A stretch of DNA of 53,567 nucleotides from Aureimonas altamirensis (GCF_023702225.1 NZ_JAMQCO010000018.1:522-54088), one strand, 5' to 3'. Positions 45,081-53,448 are shown, numbered from the stretch's first letter. Made by a program: numbers and translations. Notes: generated from the letters alone by a model not told the origin.

Positions 45081-45644
45081 ATGAGTATGGAACAGCACGA
45101 TCCGGCCAAGATGTACGGCACGACGATCGTGACGGTGCGCAAGGGCGGCAAGGTGGTCGTGGCGGGCGACGGGCAGGTGTCCCTGGGCAATACGGTCATG
45201 AAGGGCAATGCGCGCAAGGTGCGGCGCATCGGCAAGGGCGGGCAGGTGATCGCCGGCTTCGCCGGCGCCACCGCGGACGCCTTCACGCTGCTGGAGCGGT
45301 TGGAAGGCAAGCTGGAACAGTATCCCGACCAGCTCATGCGCGCCTGCGTGGAACTGGCGAAGGACTGGCGGACGGACCGCTACCTGCGGCGCCTGGAGGC
45401 CATGATGATCGTGGCCGACAAGAGTGTCACCCTGACGCTGACGGGCAATGGCGACGTGCTGGAGCCGGAAGGCGGCGTCATCGCCATCGGCTCGGGCGGC
45501 AACTACGCGCTGGCCGCGGCCCGGGCGCTGGCCGAGACGGATCTGTCGGCAGAGGATATCGCCCGGCGCGCCATGCGCATCGCCGCCGAAATCTGCATCT
45601 ACACCAACGACAATGTCGTGCTGGAAAGCCTCGACGAGGCCTGA
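45081..45644 (+). CDS. hslV: ATP-dependent protease peptidase subunit HslV
   Basis: 187 residues. Threonine protease of the HslUV complex, proteasome-beta fold. The propeptide ends MYG and the catalytic Thr14 begins [23 protein letters not shown] and [16 protein letters not shown] are family motifs. AAGGA lies ten bases before the ATG. Divergent from hisB as in many relatives, but hslU is not next to it. A strong terminator follows immediately and the island begins there. Confidence 0.97.
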   Translation: MSMEQHDPAKMYGTTIVTVRKGGKVVVAGDGQVSLGNTVMKGNARKVRRIGKGGQVIAGFAGATADAFTLLERLEGKLEQYPDQLMRACVELAKDWRTDRYLRRLEAMMIVADKSVTLTLTGNGDVLEPEGGVIAIGSGGNYALAAARALAETDLSAEDIARRAMRIAAEICIYTNDNVVLESLDEA

Positions 45645-45650
45645 AAGAGA

Positions 45651-45683
45651 AAAGGCTGATTTCCGCATCGGAAATCAGTCTTT
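45651..45683 (+). terminator. Rho-independent terminator of hslV
   Basis: CTGATTTCCG/CGGAAATCAG stem with a CAT loop, extended by AAAGG pairing with TCTTT to about 15 base pairs (one G-T pair). It starts 7 bases after the hslV stop and marks the end of the conserved core. Confidence 0.88.
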
Positions 45684-45689
45684 GAACGA

Positions 45690-45729
45690 CCGGAGGCATA
45701 GGTGACGATTTGTACCGGACATGGGTAAC
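45690..45729 (-). repeat. Two imperfect copies of an insertion-sequence end motif
   Basis: Minus-strand reading gives TGTTACCCATGTCCGG and, 25 bases on, CGTCACCTATGCCTCCGG. Such paired motifs resemble the end repeats of some IS481-type elements; no transposase of that family remains here. Assignment is from memory and tentative. Confidence 0.4.
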
Positions 45730-45817
45730 ATCTTTCGCTTTTCGCCTTCCTGGACAGTTTGGCGGCTGAGTTAAGCAAATCCCTGTTGTCGTACATGCCG
45801 CCTGCTTGATCATCAGA

Positions 45818-45934
45818 TCATGGGGGCATGCCTCCCATGATCTGATTCCCGTTCCGCCGATAGGCCTCGACCGGCGTTCTACCGGCAAGGCTCGAGTGCG
45901 GACGCTGGGTGTTGTAATAGGTGATCCACCGACC
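45818..45934 (-). pseudogene. IS3-family transposase OrfB, C-terminal fragment
   Basis: Reads GRWITYYNTQRPHSSLAGRT then PVEAYRRNGNQ and a stop; this is the conserved end of the IS3 integrase domain. The catalytic DDE part is missing. Confidence 0.88.
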
Positions 45935-45944
45935 AAGACCACAC

Positions 45945-46099
45945 TGGCGTCGCGCTCCTGGCTCAGCCACGCGTCAGAGTCGACAAGCCAATGCCGAGAT
46001 CCTCCGCAATCTCCCGCCGTGTCCGGCCGCTGCTCAATGCCAGCCGCACAGCACTGCCTCACGCCGAAACTCCGGCGTCGGTCTGTTCCCGTTGCCCAT
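45945..46099 (-). pseudogene. IS3-family OrfA, N-terminal fragment with frameshifts
   Basis: Begins ATG at 46099 as MGNGNRPTPEFRREAV, then a 5-base insertion breaks the frame; a second frame resumes SGRTRREIAEDLGIGLSTLT, and a missing base breaks it again before LSQERDA. The pieces form the HTH of an IS3 OrfA. Confidence 0.8.
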
Positions 46100-46349
46100 A
46101 GAACACCTCGTGGTTCCTCAGTTGGTGCTCTCCACATTTTCCGGGCAAGTCCATCCCGGTTCGCATACAAGCACAAATCCGTATGCCTAACGATCAGAGC
46201 TGCGCAGTCTATCAATCTCTCGACCGCCTGCTGGGTCGCGCAGGCGGAACAGGATTCGCCGGCCGTGGTCGGGCCGCGTAACACGGCGCGCGATTGCTCC
46301 TCATAATCAATTTGGCTATGAAGTCCGTGAACTGCTTTGCTGGAGTACC

Positions 46350-47357
46350 ATGGACGCTTCGCTTCACTCAAAGTCTGACGCACAGGGCCCGTCAGTGCTT
46401 GACCGCTCTCTGCTCGTCAGCTTGATCGTCGTATTCGACGAGGTGTCGGCAGCTTTGGAGGGGGATATAAAGCGGGCGGCAAGCACTTTGCGGGAGCGGC
46501 ACGCCTTCTTCGAACTCCTTCTGATTGGAAACGGAGATATCTCGCTTACGCAGTGCTTGGTGCGCTCGCTGAGCTTCGAGGTGCCTCATGTTCGCTTCCT
46601 ACAAGTCGCAGACGCGGGCGATTTCGATCGCGCGGCTATGCATGGCTATCATGAATGCATCGGGGATGTTGTGATTCTGTCTTCGTCCGACGAGATCGGA
46701 GCAATTGATCTCGCCATCGTTCTCGAAAAGCTGAGTTCGGGCGCCGAATTGGTACGTCTTCGCCGGAAGCGCAGTTCCCTGATAGAGCGGACGAGCTCTT
46801 GGCTTGTGCGCGGCCTTACGGGGCTCGAGGTGGATACGCGGTTTCAGCGCACACTCGGTGTCGGCCGCCAGTTCCTAGGGGAGATGCTCGCCTATCCAGA
46901 GGAACTGCATCTCTTCCGCTTCACCGTGCATGGGCATTCACGCACCCGCGTCGTCATCGAGACGCACACGGCGCCCTCGCGCTCGGATGTCTCACTCATT
47001 CTGCGACGCGTTGACCTCGTTGCGAGGCTCATCGCGACTTCGGCTCCACGCCTCCTGCGGGCCGCCAGCATCGCATGTCTTGTCCTCTCCGCCTTAGCGC
47101 TTCTCTCCCTCCTCTACGTCGTCGGCGTCTGGCTGCTCCGCAATGAGATCGCCGAAGGGTGGACGACGATGTTTTCGTTTCTCGCCGGCTGGATGTTCGT
47201 CCAGTCGGCCGCATCCGCCATTTTGTGCCTCGGTCTCTCTAGGCTCCTCGATCGTCAGGAGCGATCGCGTCCGCCCCGCCTGATTAAAGATGTCACGGTA
47301 AGCGATCTGTTTTCTGATACGAGCTTTCTTAACGTAGAAGGCGGGCACGAACATTGA
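46350..47357 (+). CDS. Family 2 glycosyltransferase-like membrane protein, degenerate active site
   Basis: 335 residues. The N-terminal 220 residues follow a GT-A layout (SLLVSLIVVFDEVS, RERHAFFELLLIGNGD, GYHECIGDVVILSSSDE), and two transmembrane helices follow (about 235-262 and 274-300), as in polyprenyl-phosphate glycosyltransferases such as ArnC or GtrB. The segment where a DxD metal motif is expected reads SSSDE, so activity is doubtful. GGAG lies before the ATG. First gene of the island cassette; the next gene starts within its stop (TTGA). It may be an inactive partner of the next GT2 or use a different active site. Confidence 0.65.
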   Translation: MDASLHSKSDAQGPSVLDRSLLVSLIVVFDEVSAALEGDIKRAASTLRERHAFFELLLIGNGDISLTQCLVRSLSFEVPHVRFLQVADAGDFDRAAMHGYHECIGDVVILSSSDEIGAIDLAIVLEKLSSGAELVRLRRKRSSLIERTSSWLVRGLTGLEVDTRFQRTLGVGRQFLGEMLAYPEELHLFRFTVHGHSRTRVVIETHTAPSRSDVSLILRRVDLVARLIATSAPRLLRAASIACLVLSALALLSLLYVVGVWLLRNEIAEGWTTMFSFLAGWMFVQSAASAILCLGLSRLLDRQERSRPPRLIKDVTVSDLFSDTSFLNVEGGHEH

Positions 47358-48181
47358 TCAGCCTAGACAGCCCGCAGGATATTTTAGTGAAAGCTGAAGA
47401 CGTGCGACCCCGAAGCGTACCTGCACACGAGGTTCGAAGCCTGGCGGACCGCAAAACGCGGTTCTGCATTGTGGTTCCGGTGATCAATGAGGGTGAGCGC
47501 ATCGCCAGGCAACTGCGCCGAATGCACGAACACGGCCTTAACAGCATCTGCGACATCATCATCGCCGATGGAGGATCTAGCGATGGTTCGCTCACCGAGC
47601 CGCTCTTGGCCGAGACGGGCGTGCGGGCGCTCCTGACCAAGACCGGGCCAGGTAAGCTCTCCGCGCAATTGCGCATGGGCTATGCCTATGCCCTCGATGA
47701 AGGCTACGAAGGTATTGTCACCATCGACGGCAACGGCAAGGACTCTGTAGAATCGGTCCCGCTCTTTGTGCAGGCCCTGGAGGAGGGAGTCGATTACGCG
47801 CAGGCCTCGCGCTTTTTGCCGGGTGGCGGCGCGGTGAACACACCTTGGCTACGAACTCTCGGCATCGTTCTGGTGCATGCTCCGATTTTAAGCCTCGCCG
47901 CCCGGCGCAGGTTCACAGATACCACACAGGGCTTTCGAGCCTACAGCGCGCGATATCTATCGCATCCGAAGGTGCAACCCTTCCGCGACGTCTTTCAGAC
48001 CTATGAGCTTCTGGCGTATCTCACGGTGCGTGCGCCCCAGTTGGGACTAAGGACGCAGGAAATCCCGACAACGAGATCGTACCCCTGCGACGGCCCTATG
48101 CCGACCAAGCTCAATGGGCTGGGCAATTTAGCGCTGATCCGCATTCTGTTCACGACCCTTGCTGGACGTTACGCACCCTGA
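47354..48181 (+). CDS. Family 2 glycosyltransferase (dolichol-phosphate mannosyltransferase-like)
   Basis: 275 residues. GT-A fold with IVVPVINEGERIARQL, IIIADGGSSDGS and a DGNGKD motif near 125 that corresponds to the metal-binding DGDGQH of DPM-type enzymes; then RFLPGGG and DTTQGFRAYSARYL. No transmembrane helices, unlike the preceding protein. Start TTG at 47354 overlaps the preceding stop; a GTG 11 codons downstream is possible. Likely loads a sugar onto polyprenyl phosphate or a glycan. One-base stop/start overlap with the oxidoreductase gene. Confidence 0.85.
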   Translation: MISLDSPQDILVKAEDVRPRSVPAHEVRSLADRKTRFCIVVPVINEGERIARQLRRMHEHGLNSICDIIIADGGSSDGSLTEPLLAETGVRALLTKTGPGKLSAQLRMGYAYALDEGYEGIVTIDGNGKDSVESVPLFVQALEEGVDYAQASRFLPGGGAVNTPWLRTLGIVLVHAPILSLAARRRFTDTTQGFRAYSARYLSHPKVQPFRDVFQTYELLAYLTVRAPQLGLRTQEIPTTRSYPCDGPMPTKLNGLGNLALIRILFTTLAGRYAP

Positions 48182-49287
48182 TGGAGATCGTGAACACCCC
48201 GTCTTTTTCTGTCTATGATGCGATTATCATCGGAGCAGGGTTTTATGGCTGCGCACTGGCAGTCCATCTGGCGGAAGCAGGCTGCCGAGTCCTTGTCTGC
48301 GACGCCGGGCAAGCGCCCTTCGAGCGCGCGTCCGCAGTCAACCAAGCGCGTGTCCACACAGGTTTTCATTATCCCCGCAGCTTCTCGACAGCTCTTCGCT
48401 CGCGACACAATTTCGAACGCTTCGCGGACGAATTCGCACCCGCCATACGACGCGACTTCAGGATGCTCTACGCCATCGCGCGCTACCGCAGCAAAGTAAA
48501 CGCTCGTCGTTTCGAAGGCATGTTCAACTCCATGCAGGCTCCGTTCGAGAGGGCGTCGCCTATAGAGCGAGCCCTATTCTCCTCCGATTTTATCGAGGAA
48601 GTCTTTGCGTGCACTGAATACGCCTTCGACTATACAATCCTTCGCGATATCCTCTTCGAACGGCTCCGCAAGCTGCCGGTAGAGCTGTGCCTACGCACGC
48701 AGGCCGAGCGATTGGAACCCTTCGGCAGTGCCATCGAGCTAAAATTCCGCAGCGGTCGAACGGCGAGCGCTCCACGCGTCTTCAACATCACCTATTCGCA
48801 GATCAACCACGTACTGAGAGCAAGCGGTATTGCGCCAATTCGGTTGAAGCATGAACTTGTTGAGATCGCGCTCATTGATCCGCCGCGAACGATTGATGGA
48901 ATTGCCGCCACCGTCATGGACGGGCCGTTCTTCTCCACCATGCCCTACCCCTCCGCGAAGGCCTATTCCCTTACACACGTACGCTATACCCCCCATTTCG
49001 CTTGGACAGATCGGGCGACGGGCCCGTCGGCCTACGCGATAGGCGAGCAACTACCTCGCCGGACGCGGTGGCGGCACATGATCAACGACTCAAGTCGATA
49101 CATGCCGACGCTGAAGGATGCGACATGGCGTCGATCCCTTTTCGAAATCAAGACAGTTCCCGTCCGCAACGAACATGATGACGGCCGACCAATTCTCTTG
49201 CAGAACCATAAGGAAGTTCCCGGACTCTGGTCTGTTCTTGGCAGCAAGATCGACAACATCTACGATCTCTTTGAAGCTGTTGGTTGA
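48181..49287 (+). CDS. FAD-dependent oxidoreductase (DAO family)
   Basis: 368 residues. Rossmann motif GAGFYG at 18-23 followed by RVLVCDAG gives FAD binding. NQARVHTGFHYPRS is the family active-site loop, and LWSVLGSKIDNIYDLFE is the C-terminal FAD contact. Related enzymes oxidise 2-hydroxy acids or amine/amino acids; in a glycan cassette it could oxidise a sugar or amino-sugar carbon, which is inference. ATG overlaps the GT2 stop. Confidence 0.85.
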   Translation: MEIVNTPSFSVYDAIIIGAGFYGCALAVHLAEAGCRVLVCDAGQAPFERASAVNQARVHTGFHYPRSFSTALRSRHNFERFADEFAPAIRRDFRMLYAIARYRSKVNARRFEGMFNSMQAPFERASPIERALFSSDFIEEVFACTEYAFDYTILRDILFERLRKLPVELCLRTQAERLEPFGSAIELKFRSGRTASAPRVFNITYSQINHVLRASGIAPIRLKHELVEIALIDPPRTIDGIAATVMDGPFFSTMPYPSAKAYSLTHVRYTPHFAWTDRATGPSAYAIGEQLPRRTRWRHMINDSSRYMPTLKDATWRRSLFEIKTVPVRNEHDDGRPILLQNHKEVPGLWSVLGSKIDNIYDLFEAVG

Positions 49288-49300
49288 GGTGCACGGGTTA

Positions 49301-49720
49301 ATGATCGCGAACGCTCAGACGACAGCCGCTGGCCGTAATTCCTTCTTTCGCTTCTTCGTGGCTAGTCTTCTCGGGCTTTCATTCGACATCGCGCTCGCGG
49401 CCGTCGTTCATCACGTCTTTGCCTTACCACTTATAGTATCTGCTTCGGTATCGCTTCTGTGCGCAGCCGTCCTGATGTACTTCGTGCATGAATTCTGGAC
49501 GTTCCGGTCGAGCGCGGGAAGCTTCTCCGCCACCCGGCTTTCCGGAACCGTCATGTCGGCATTACTGGCGCTCGCCTCTCGCAGCATTAGCCTTCTAGTC
49601 ACCTCGCAATGGCTTGGCTTGGGCGACCAGTTCGCGCTTGTGCAACTAGTTTCCGCGACCGGCATCTCCTTCGTTCTCAACTATGTCGTCGTTCGCTGGA
49701 TCATGTCTGATCAGTCGTGA
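49301..49720 (+). CDS. GtrA-family membrane protein
   Basis: 139 residues with four transmembrane helices (about 16-35, 40-60, 78-98, 108-130). GtrA proteins are thought to flip polyprenyl-phosphate-linked sugars across the inner membrane. FFRFFVASLLGLSFDIALA, HEFWTFRS near the second helix and ISFVLNYVVVRWIM at the end match the family. ATG at 49301 lies 13 bases after the oxidoreductase stop; GAGGTGCACGGG precedes it. Confidence 0.85.
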   Translation: MIANAQTTAAGRNSFFRFFVASLLGLSFDIALAAVVHHVFALPLIVSASVSLLCAAVLMYFVHEFWTFRSSAGSFSATRLSGTVMSALLALASRSISLLVTSQWLGLGDQFALVQLVSATGISFVLNYVVVRWIMSDQS

Positions 49721-49765
49721 TCTGGTCACCTTTGGTATCAACCCCTTCTCGCATGGAGCTGTTCC

Positions 49766-50560
49766 TTGCCCTCCAAACGCGCTCTTATTGGCCACACGGG
49801 CTTTGTTGGTTCCCAGCTAAAGCGTGACGGGGCCTTTACGCATCTCTTCAACTCATCGAACTTTCAAGATATGGCTGGAGAAGAGTTCGATGAGGTCGTC
49901 TGTGCAGGCGTCTCCGCGATTAAATGGCTAGCCAATAAGGAGCCGGAAAAGGACTGGCGAGACATCGCCGTACTCCTTGACACGCTCACCACTGTCACAT
50001 CAAAACGTTTCACCCTCGTTTCGACCATCGACGTCTATCCCGATCCTTGTCTAGCGGTCTGCGAAAGCCACGTTCCCGCTTCTGAGGATGGGCAGCCCTA
50101 CGGGCGTCATCGCCTTGAGGTGGAGCAGTTCGTGAGAATGCACTTCAATGATGTCCTCGTTGTGCGCTTGCCGGCTCTTTTTGGGAAGGGCCTGAAGAAG
50201 AATGTGATTTACGACCTCCTGACCAACAACCAGACGGACAGGATCGTTCCGAACGCAGTCTTCCAATGGTATCCTCTCGCTCGCCTGACAGCAGATCTAG
50301 AGGTTGCCCGAGAGGCGGGCCTTACGCTCGTTAATTTGTTTCCTGAGCCCATCTCGAACGAGCGCATCGTGGGCGAGCTTTTCCCCGGCGCCGTCATAGG
50401 ACCCGCAGCGTATCCGGCCCCGCGCTACGATCTGACGACGCAGCATTCGGCCTTGTTCGGCGCCACCGCTCCCTACCGGCTGTCGGCCAACGAGGTGATG
50501 GCAGAGCTGTACGAGTTCGTCACGATGGCCCGCCGCGATCCTGAAACGATGCTTGCATGA
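49766..50560 (+). CDS. Atypical NAD(P)-binding epimerase/reductase-like protein
   Basis: 264 residues. Rossmann GHTGFVG at 9-15. The expected catalytic YxxxK appears as YGRHR at 112-116, with arginine for lysine, while the upstream STIDVYP segment is kept. It resembles extended SDRs such as NAD-dependent sugar epimerases. The start is TTG at 49766, with GGAG upstream. The stop overlaps the isomerase gene in ATGA. It probably acts on the same sugar as its neighbours. Cofactor preference (NADH or NADPH) not apparent. Confidence 0.75.
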   Translation: MPSKRALIGHTGFVGSQLKRDGAFTHLFNSSNFQDMAGEEFDEVVCAGVSAIKWLANKEPEKDWRDIAVLLDTLTTVTSKRFTLVSTIDVYPDPCLAVCESHVPASEDGQPYGRHRLEVEQFVRMHFNDVLVVRLPALFGKGLKKNVIYDLLTNNQTDRIVPNAVFQWYPLARLTADLEVAREAGLTLVNLFPEPISNERIVGELFPGAVIGPAAYPAPRYDLTTQHSALFGATAPYRLSANEVMAELYEFVTMARRDPETMLA

Positions 50561-51369
50561 CGCCCAGACGCTCAATCTCTAATATAGCGTGGCCAGCTAA
50601 GTGCGATGAGGACGCCATCGCTCTCGTGCAGAGGCTCGGGTTTGAGGGGGTTGAGCTTGCGCCCTCCAAAGTCTTCGGGCCGCTTGACGCAGTCGTGACG
50701 GCGGATCTTCGTGCCTATCGGTGTCACTTGGCCTCTCGTGGTCTTGCTATCCCGGCGCTCCAGGCAATCCTCTTCGGTATAAGCGATGCCCATCTCTTCG
50801 CCGGGCCAGCGATGCGGAAGACCCTGGCAAGTCATCTTGGTCGTGTTGCGGAGGTTGCCGGCGAACTCGGCGCCGGCGCCTGCGTCTTCGGTTCGCCTGG
50901 CCTTCGCGATCCCGGTATGCTGGGCTTCGAGGAGGCAGAGGCGATCGCCGCCGAGTTCTTCGCCGAACTTGCTCCCAAATTCGCATCCCACGGTACGGTC
51001 CTGGCTTTCGAAGCGAATCCGCCCGTGTACGGCTGCCGTTTCGTAACGCGGACGCTCGAGGCCATTGAACTCGTGGAGCGCGTCGAAACGGCGGGCTTCG
51101 GACTTCAGCTCGACACCGGCACAGTATTCACCAACGGGGAGGACATGGACGTCACGGAGCAGGCAGCGCGCCTTTGCGTCCATTGCCATTTGAGCGAAGA
51201 GGGCCTTGGTCCGGTCGACCCGGCTCGTCGCGACTACGAACCGGCGTTCCGGGCTTTAGAGCGCGGCGGCTATCGTGGTTGGGTGTCCATCGAGATGCGC
51301 GCGCAATCGGACTGGCGCCGAGCGATCGAGCTCGCCGCGCAAGCCTTACTGGGCGAAACTCGTAAATGA
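50557..51369 (+). CDS. Sugar phosphate isomerase/epimerase (xylose isomerase-like TIM barrel)
   Basis: 270 residues. AP-endonuclease-2-type TIM barrel. Likely metal ligands are the Glu in LAFEANPP, Asp in LQLDTGT, His residues in HCHLSE and Glu in SIEMRAQ. GFEGVELAPSKVFGP is at the N terminus. The family includes ketose epimerases, inosose dehydratases and other sugar isomerases. Tightly coupled to the SDR gene (ATGA), suggesting sequential steps on one sugar. Confidence 0.82.
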   Translation: MTPRRSISNIAWPAKCDEDAIALVQRLGFEGVELAPSKVFGPLDAVVTADLRAYRCHLASRGLAIPALQAILFGISDAHLFAGPAMRKTLASHLGRVAEVAGELGAGACVFGSPGLRDPGMLGFEEAEAIAAEFFAELAPKFASHGTVLAFEANPPVYGCRFVTRTLEAIELVERVETAGFGLQLDTGTVFTNGEDMDVTEQAARLCVHCHLSEEGLGPVDPARRDYEPAFRALERGGYRGWVSIEMRAQSDWRRAIELAAQALLGETRK

Positions 51370-51431
51370 CATGCTCGATGCTCTACGGTGAAGATTCGCT
51401 TATCATGATACGATAGATCCAGGATCATTTC

Positions 51432-53045
51432 GTGACCCGAATTCATAAATCAGTAGCGGACCGCTACGCGCTTATTTGCGCATTAGCCGTCCTGATCATC
51501 TATACTATAATCCTCCTCCACAAGCCGTGGGCGTTAATCACTACTTTCGCCCACGATGATGCTCTCTACACGGGTATCGCACGTTCTCTTTTGGACGGAG
51601 AATGGCTCGGGACCTACAACGATCGCATCCTCGCAAAACCGCCCGGCTTTTCATTTTTCATCGCTGCGACGTCCGTTGTCGGACTGCCTTTCCATATTGC
51701 GGTCGCGATTTTTAACGCGGCTGCAACAGCCTTCCTAGCGTGGTCTGTCCTAAGGTTGACAGACTCGCGCGTCGCAACCGTCGCCGTTTTCGCGTTGGTT
51801 TTGTTGTCGCCACAGTACTTTATGCTTGACCGAGTTTTAAGAGAGACGATCTACCCCGCTCAAGTCTGCCTATTTCTTGGGATCATCATCTTCTGGATGA
51901 CGTCCAAGACTAATCTTCGCTGGGGTGCCGCCAGTGGCCTCACCTTTGGGTGGCTTTGGATTACCCGTGAAGACGGTATATGGTTGATACCCGGCGTGCT
52001 CATGACGCTTACCTTGGCCGAGAAGTCAGTGGCCGCTAAACTAAAGACGAGTTTAGCTTTTGGGACTGCTTTTGCGATTATTATTTTGTCACTCGGTTAT
52101 CTCAATTATTCGTATTACGGTCGCTGGACCATCGCAGAGATCAAAGACCCCACCTTCGTCGGGATGATCTCCGCAACGCAATCGGTTAGCGGAGACAGCC
52201 CAATACCGGGGGTGGCAGTTCCACGTGCCACTCGCGCTCGCCTCTACGAAGTCAGTCCGCGCTTCGCGACGCTACGTCCATTTCTTGACAGCCCACATTT
52301 TTTCGATTTTGCCTGCGCACAAACGCCTGAGCGTTGCGGCGAGATAGGCAACGGCTGGTGGCATTGGGCTGTGCGCTATGCCGCTTGGCAAAGTGGAATT
52401 CACAAAAGTGCGGGAGAAGCCGCCGAGTTCTATGATCAGGTTCGCTTAGACATCGAGACGGCTTGTGAGGACGGGCGCCTCAGCTGTCACAGAAGGATCG
52501 TTAAGTCCCTTCCGACCATGAGTATTGAAGACGTATGGCAAATGCCGTCATACATGCTGCGCTTACTACGCAACGTATTCCTGATCGATCGCATCGTCCT
52601 GACACCAGAATTGAGCGGCGGTGCCGAACCGGCCCTCAGCAATATGTATGGTACACTCCAGCGTCCCCCCACGTTCCAGTCGCCCGAGTTTATATCCACA
52701 TTCTTAATCGATCGCGAAGCCTATCAAGCAGGATCTGTCGCCACTTTCGTCCAGTATGTCGTAGACATTTACCGATTTGCCTTCATTGCAATCTTGCTGC
52801 TTGTGGTTATGGCAGCAACGCGGCGACTTTTTGAGTTTCGAACGCCACGTTTTAATACGGTCGAGCGAATTGTATTGATTTCTCTCGTGTTTGCCGGAAC
52901 AAGGTTGGCTTTGCTGGCGATCGTCGGCACCACAAGCTTCAGTACCAGTAATGCAGTTTATCTAGGACCGGTATATCATCTTACGGCTTTTACGATGATC
53001 CTTTTCGCATACTGGATAGGATCAGGTGGAGATTCGTCAACTTAA
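51432..53045 (+). CDS. Multi-spanning GT-C-like membrane protein
   Basis: 537 residues with about ten transmembrane helices. The first external loop holds a HDDALYTGIARSLL segment with Asp42 and Asp43, the location of the catalytic acidic motif in GT-C glycosyltransferases of the GT39/GT83 type; KPPGFSFF in the next part also fits (compare the KPPLY and KPPG motifs of such enzymes). Likely uses a polyprenyl-phosphate sugar to decorate a glycan. GTG start with AGGA upstream. AT-richer than the island genes before it. Low similarity to known families in visible motifs; assignment to the GT-C fold is tentative. Confidence 0.7.
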   Translation: MTRIHKSVADRYALICALAVLIIYTIILLHKPWALITTFAHDDALYTGIARSLLDGEWLGTYNDRILAKPPGFSFFIAATSVVGLPFHIAVAIFNAAATAFLAWSVLRLTDSRVATVAVFALVLLSPQYFMLDRVLRETIYPAQVCLFLGIIIFWMTSKTNLRWGAASGLTFGWLWITREDGIWLIPGVLMTLTLAEKSVAAKLKTSLAFGTAFAIIILSLGYLNYSYYGRWTIAEIKDPTFVGMISATQSVSGDSPIPGVAVPRATRARLYEVSPRFATLRPFLDSPHFFDFACAQTPERCGEIGNGWWHWAVRYAAWQSGIHKSAGEAAEFYDQVRLDIETACEDGRLSCHRRIVKSLPTMSIEDVWQMPSYMLRLLRNVFLIDRIVLTPELSGGAEPALSNMYGTLQRPPTFQSPEFISTFLIDREAYQAGSVATFVQYVVDIYRFAFIAILLLVVMAATRRLFEFRTPRFNTVERIVLISLVFAGTRLALLAIVGTTSFSTSNAVYLGPVYHLTAFTMILFAYWIGSGGDSST

Positions 53046-53060
53046 AATTTCGCAAGCTGA

Positions 53061-53433
53061 TGATCTGCCACTGAACTTTCATTCGGCGGCGATTGGAGCC
53101 TCGTCTCTTTCTGCTACGCCGTAGGGCGCGGGTTGAGCAACCGGCGAAGGCGCGGAGCCATCCGATAGCGGAGCGCCGGAGCCGGTTGCCGTGATCATCT
53201 TGGCGAAGTCCGTCGGCGTCAGGTAGCCGAGCGAGGAGTGTGGCCGCCACGTGTTGAAGTCCTGGACCCAGGCGGCGATTAGCTTGCGGGCAACACGACG
53301 GCCTGAGATCGAGGTATCGGGGATCGCTGCGAGGCACTCGCGCGTGACGTCATCAGCGATGTTCAGCACGCGGAAGCGTCGCCCGCAGGCGAACTGGTCG
53401 TGCCGAAGTCCAACGACCAGCGAGCGTTTGGCC
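53061..53433 (-). mobile_element. Deleted IS3-family (IS407-type) element remnant
   Basis: Right end TGATCTGCCACTGAA at 53061 fits the terminal repeat of IS407-type elements. The remnant holds a fused orfB frame and stops abruptly near 53433. The left part is lost. Confidence 0.75.
53079..53433 (-). pseudogene. IS3-family transposase OrfB with in-frame internal deletion
   Basis: The frame 53079-53369 reads LNIADDVTRECLAAIPDTSI, then GRRVARKL, and jumps to WVQDFNTWRPHSSLGYLTPT DFA; the catalytic D-D-E middle of the protein is missing. Upstream, ARWSLDF continues in another frame after a one-base deletion (GACTTCGGCACGACC). Inactive. Confidence 0.85.
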
Positions 53434-53448
53434 TAGAGCAGATTCGAC

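Larger units (their letters stand above)
45750..46140 (-). mobile_element. Degraded IS3-family element
   Basis: Only the start of orfA and the tail of orfB survive, fused by an internal deletion of several hundred bases. Borders are approximate: the right end of the element lies near CTGGACAGTTT (45751 region), the left end near 46130. Frameshifts make it non-functional. It lies between the hslV terminator and the glycan cassette. Confidence 0.8.

Noticed and set aside
45478-46383. 301-codon minus-strand frame spanning hslV, the terminator and the IS scar
   Set aside because: It crosses the hslV 3' end and IS remnants; contains an OrfA fragment only by frame coincidence.
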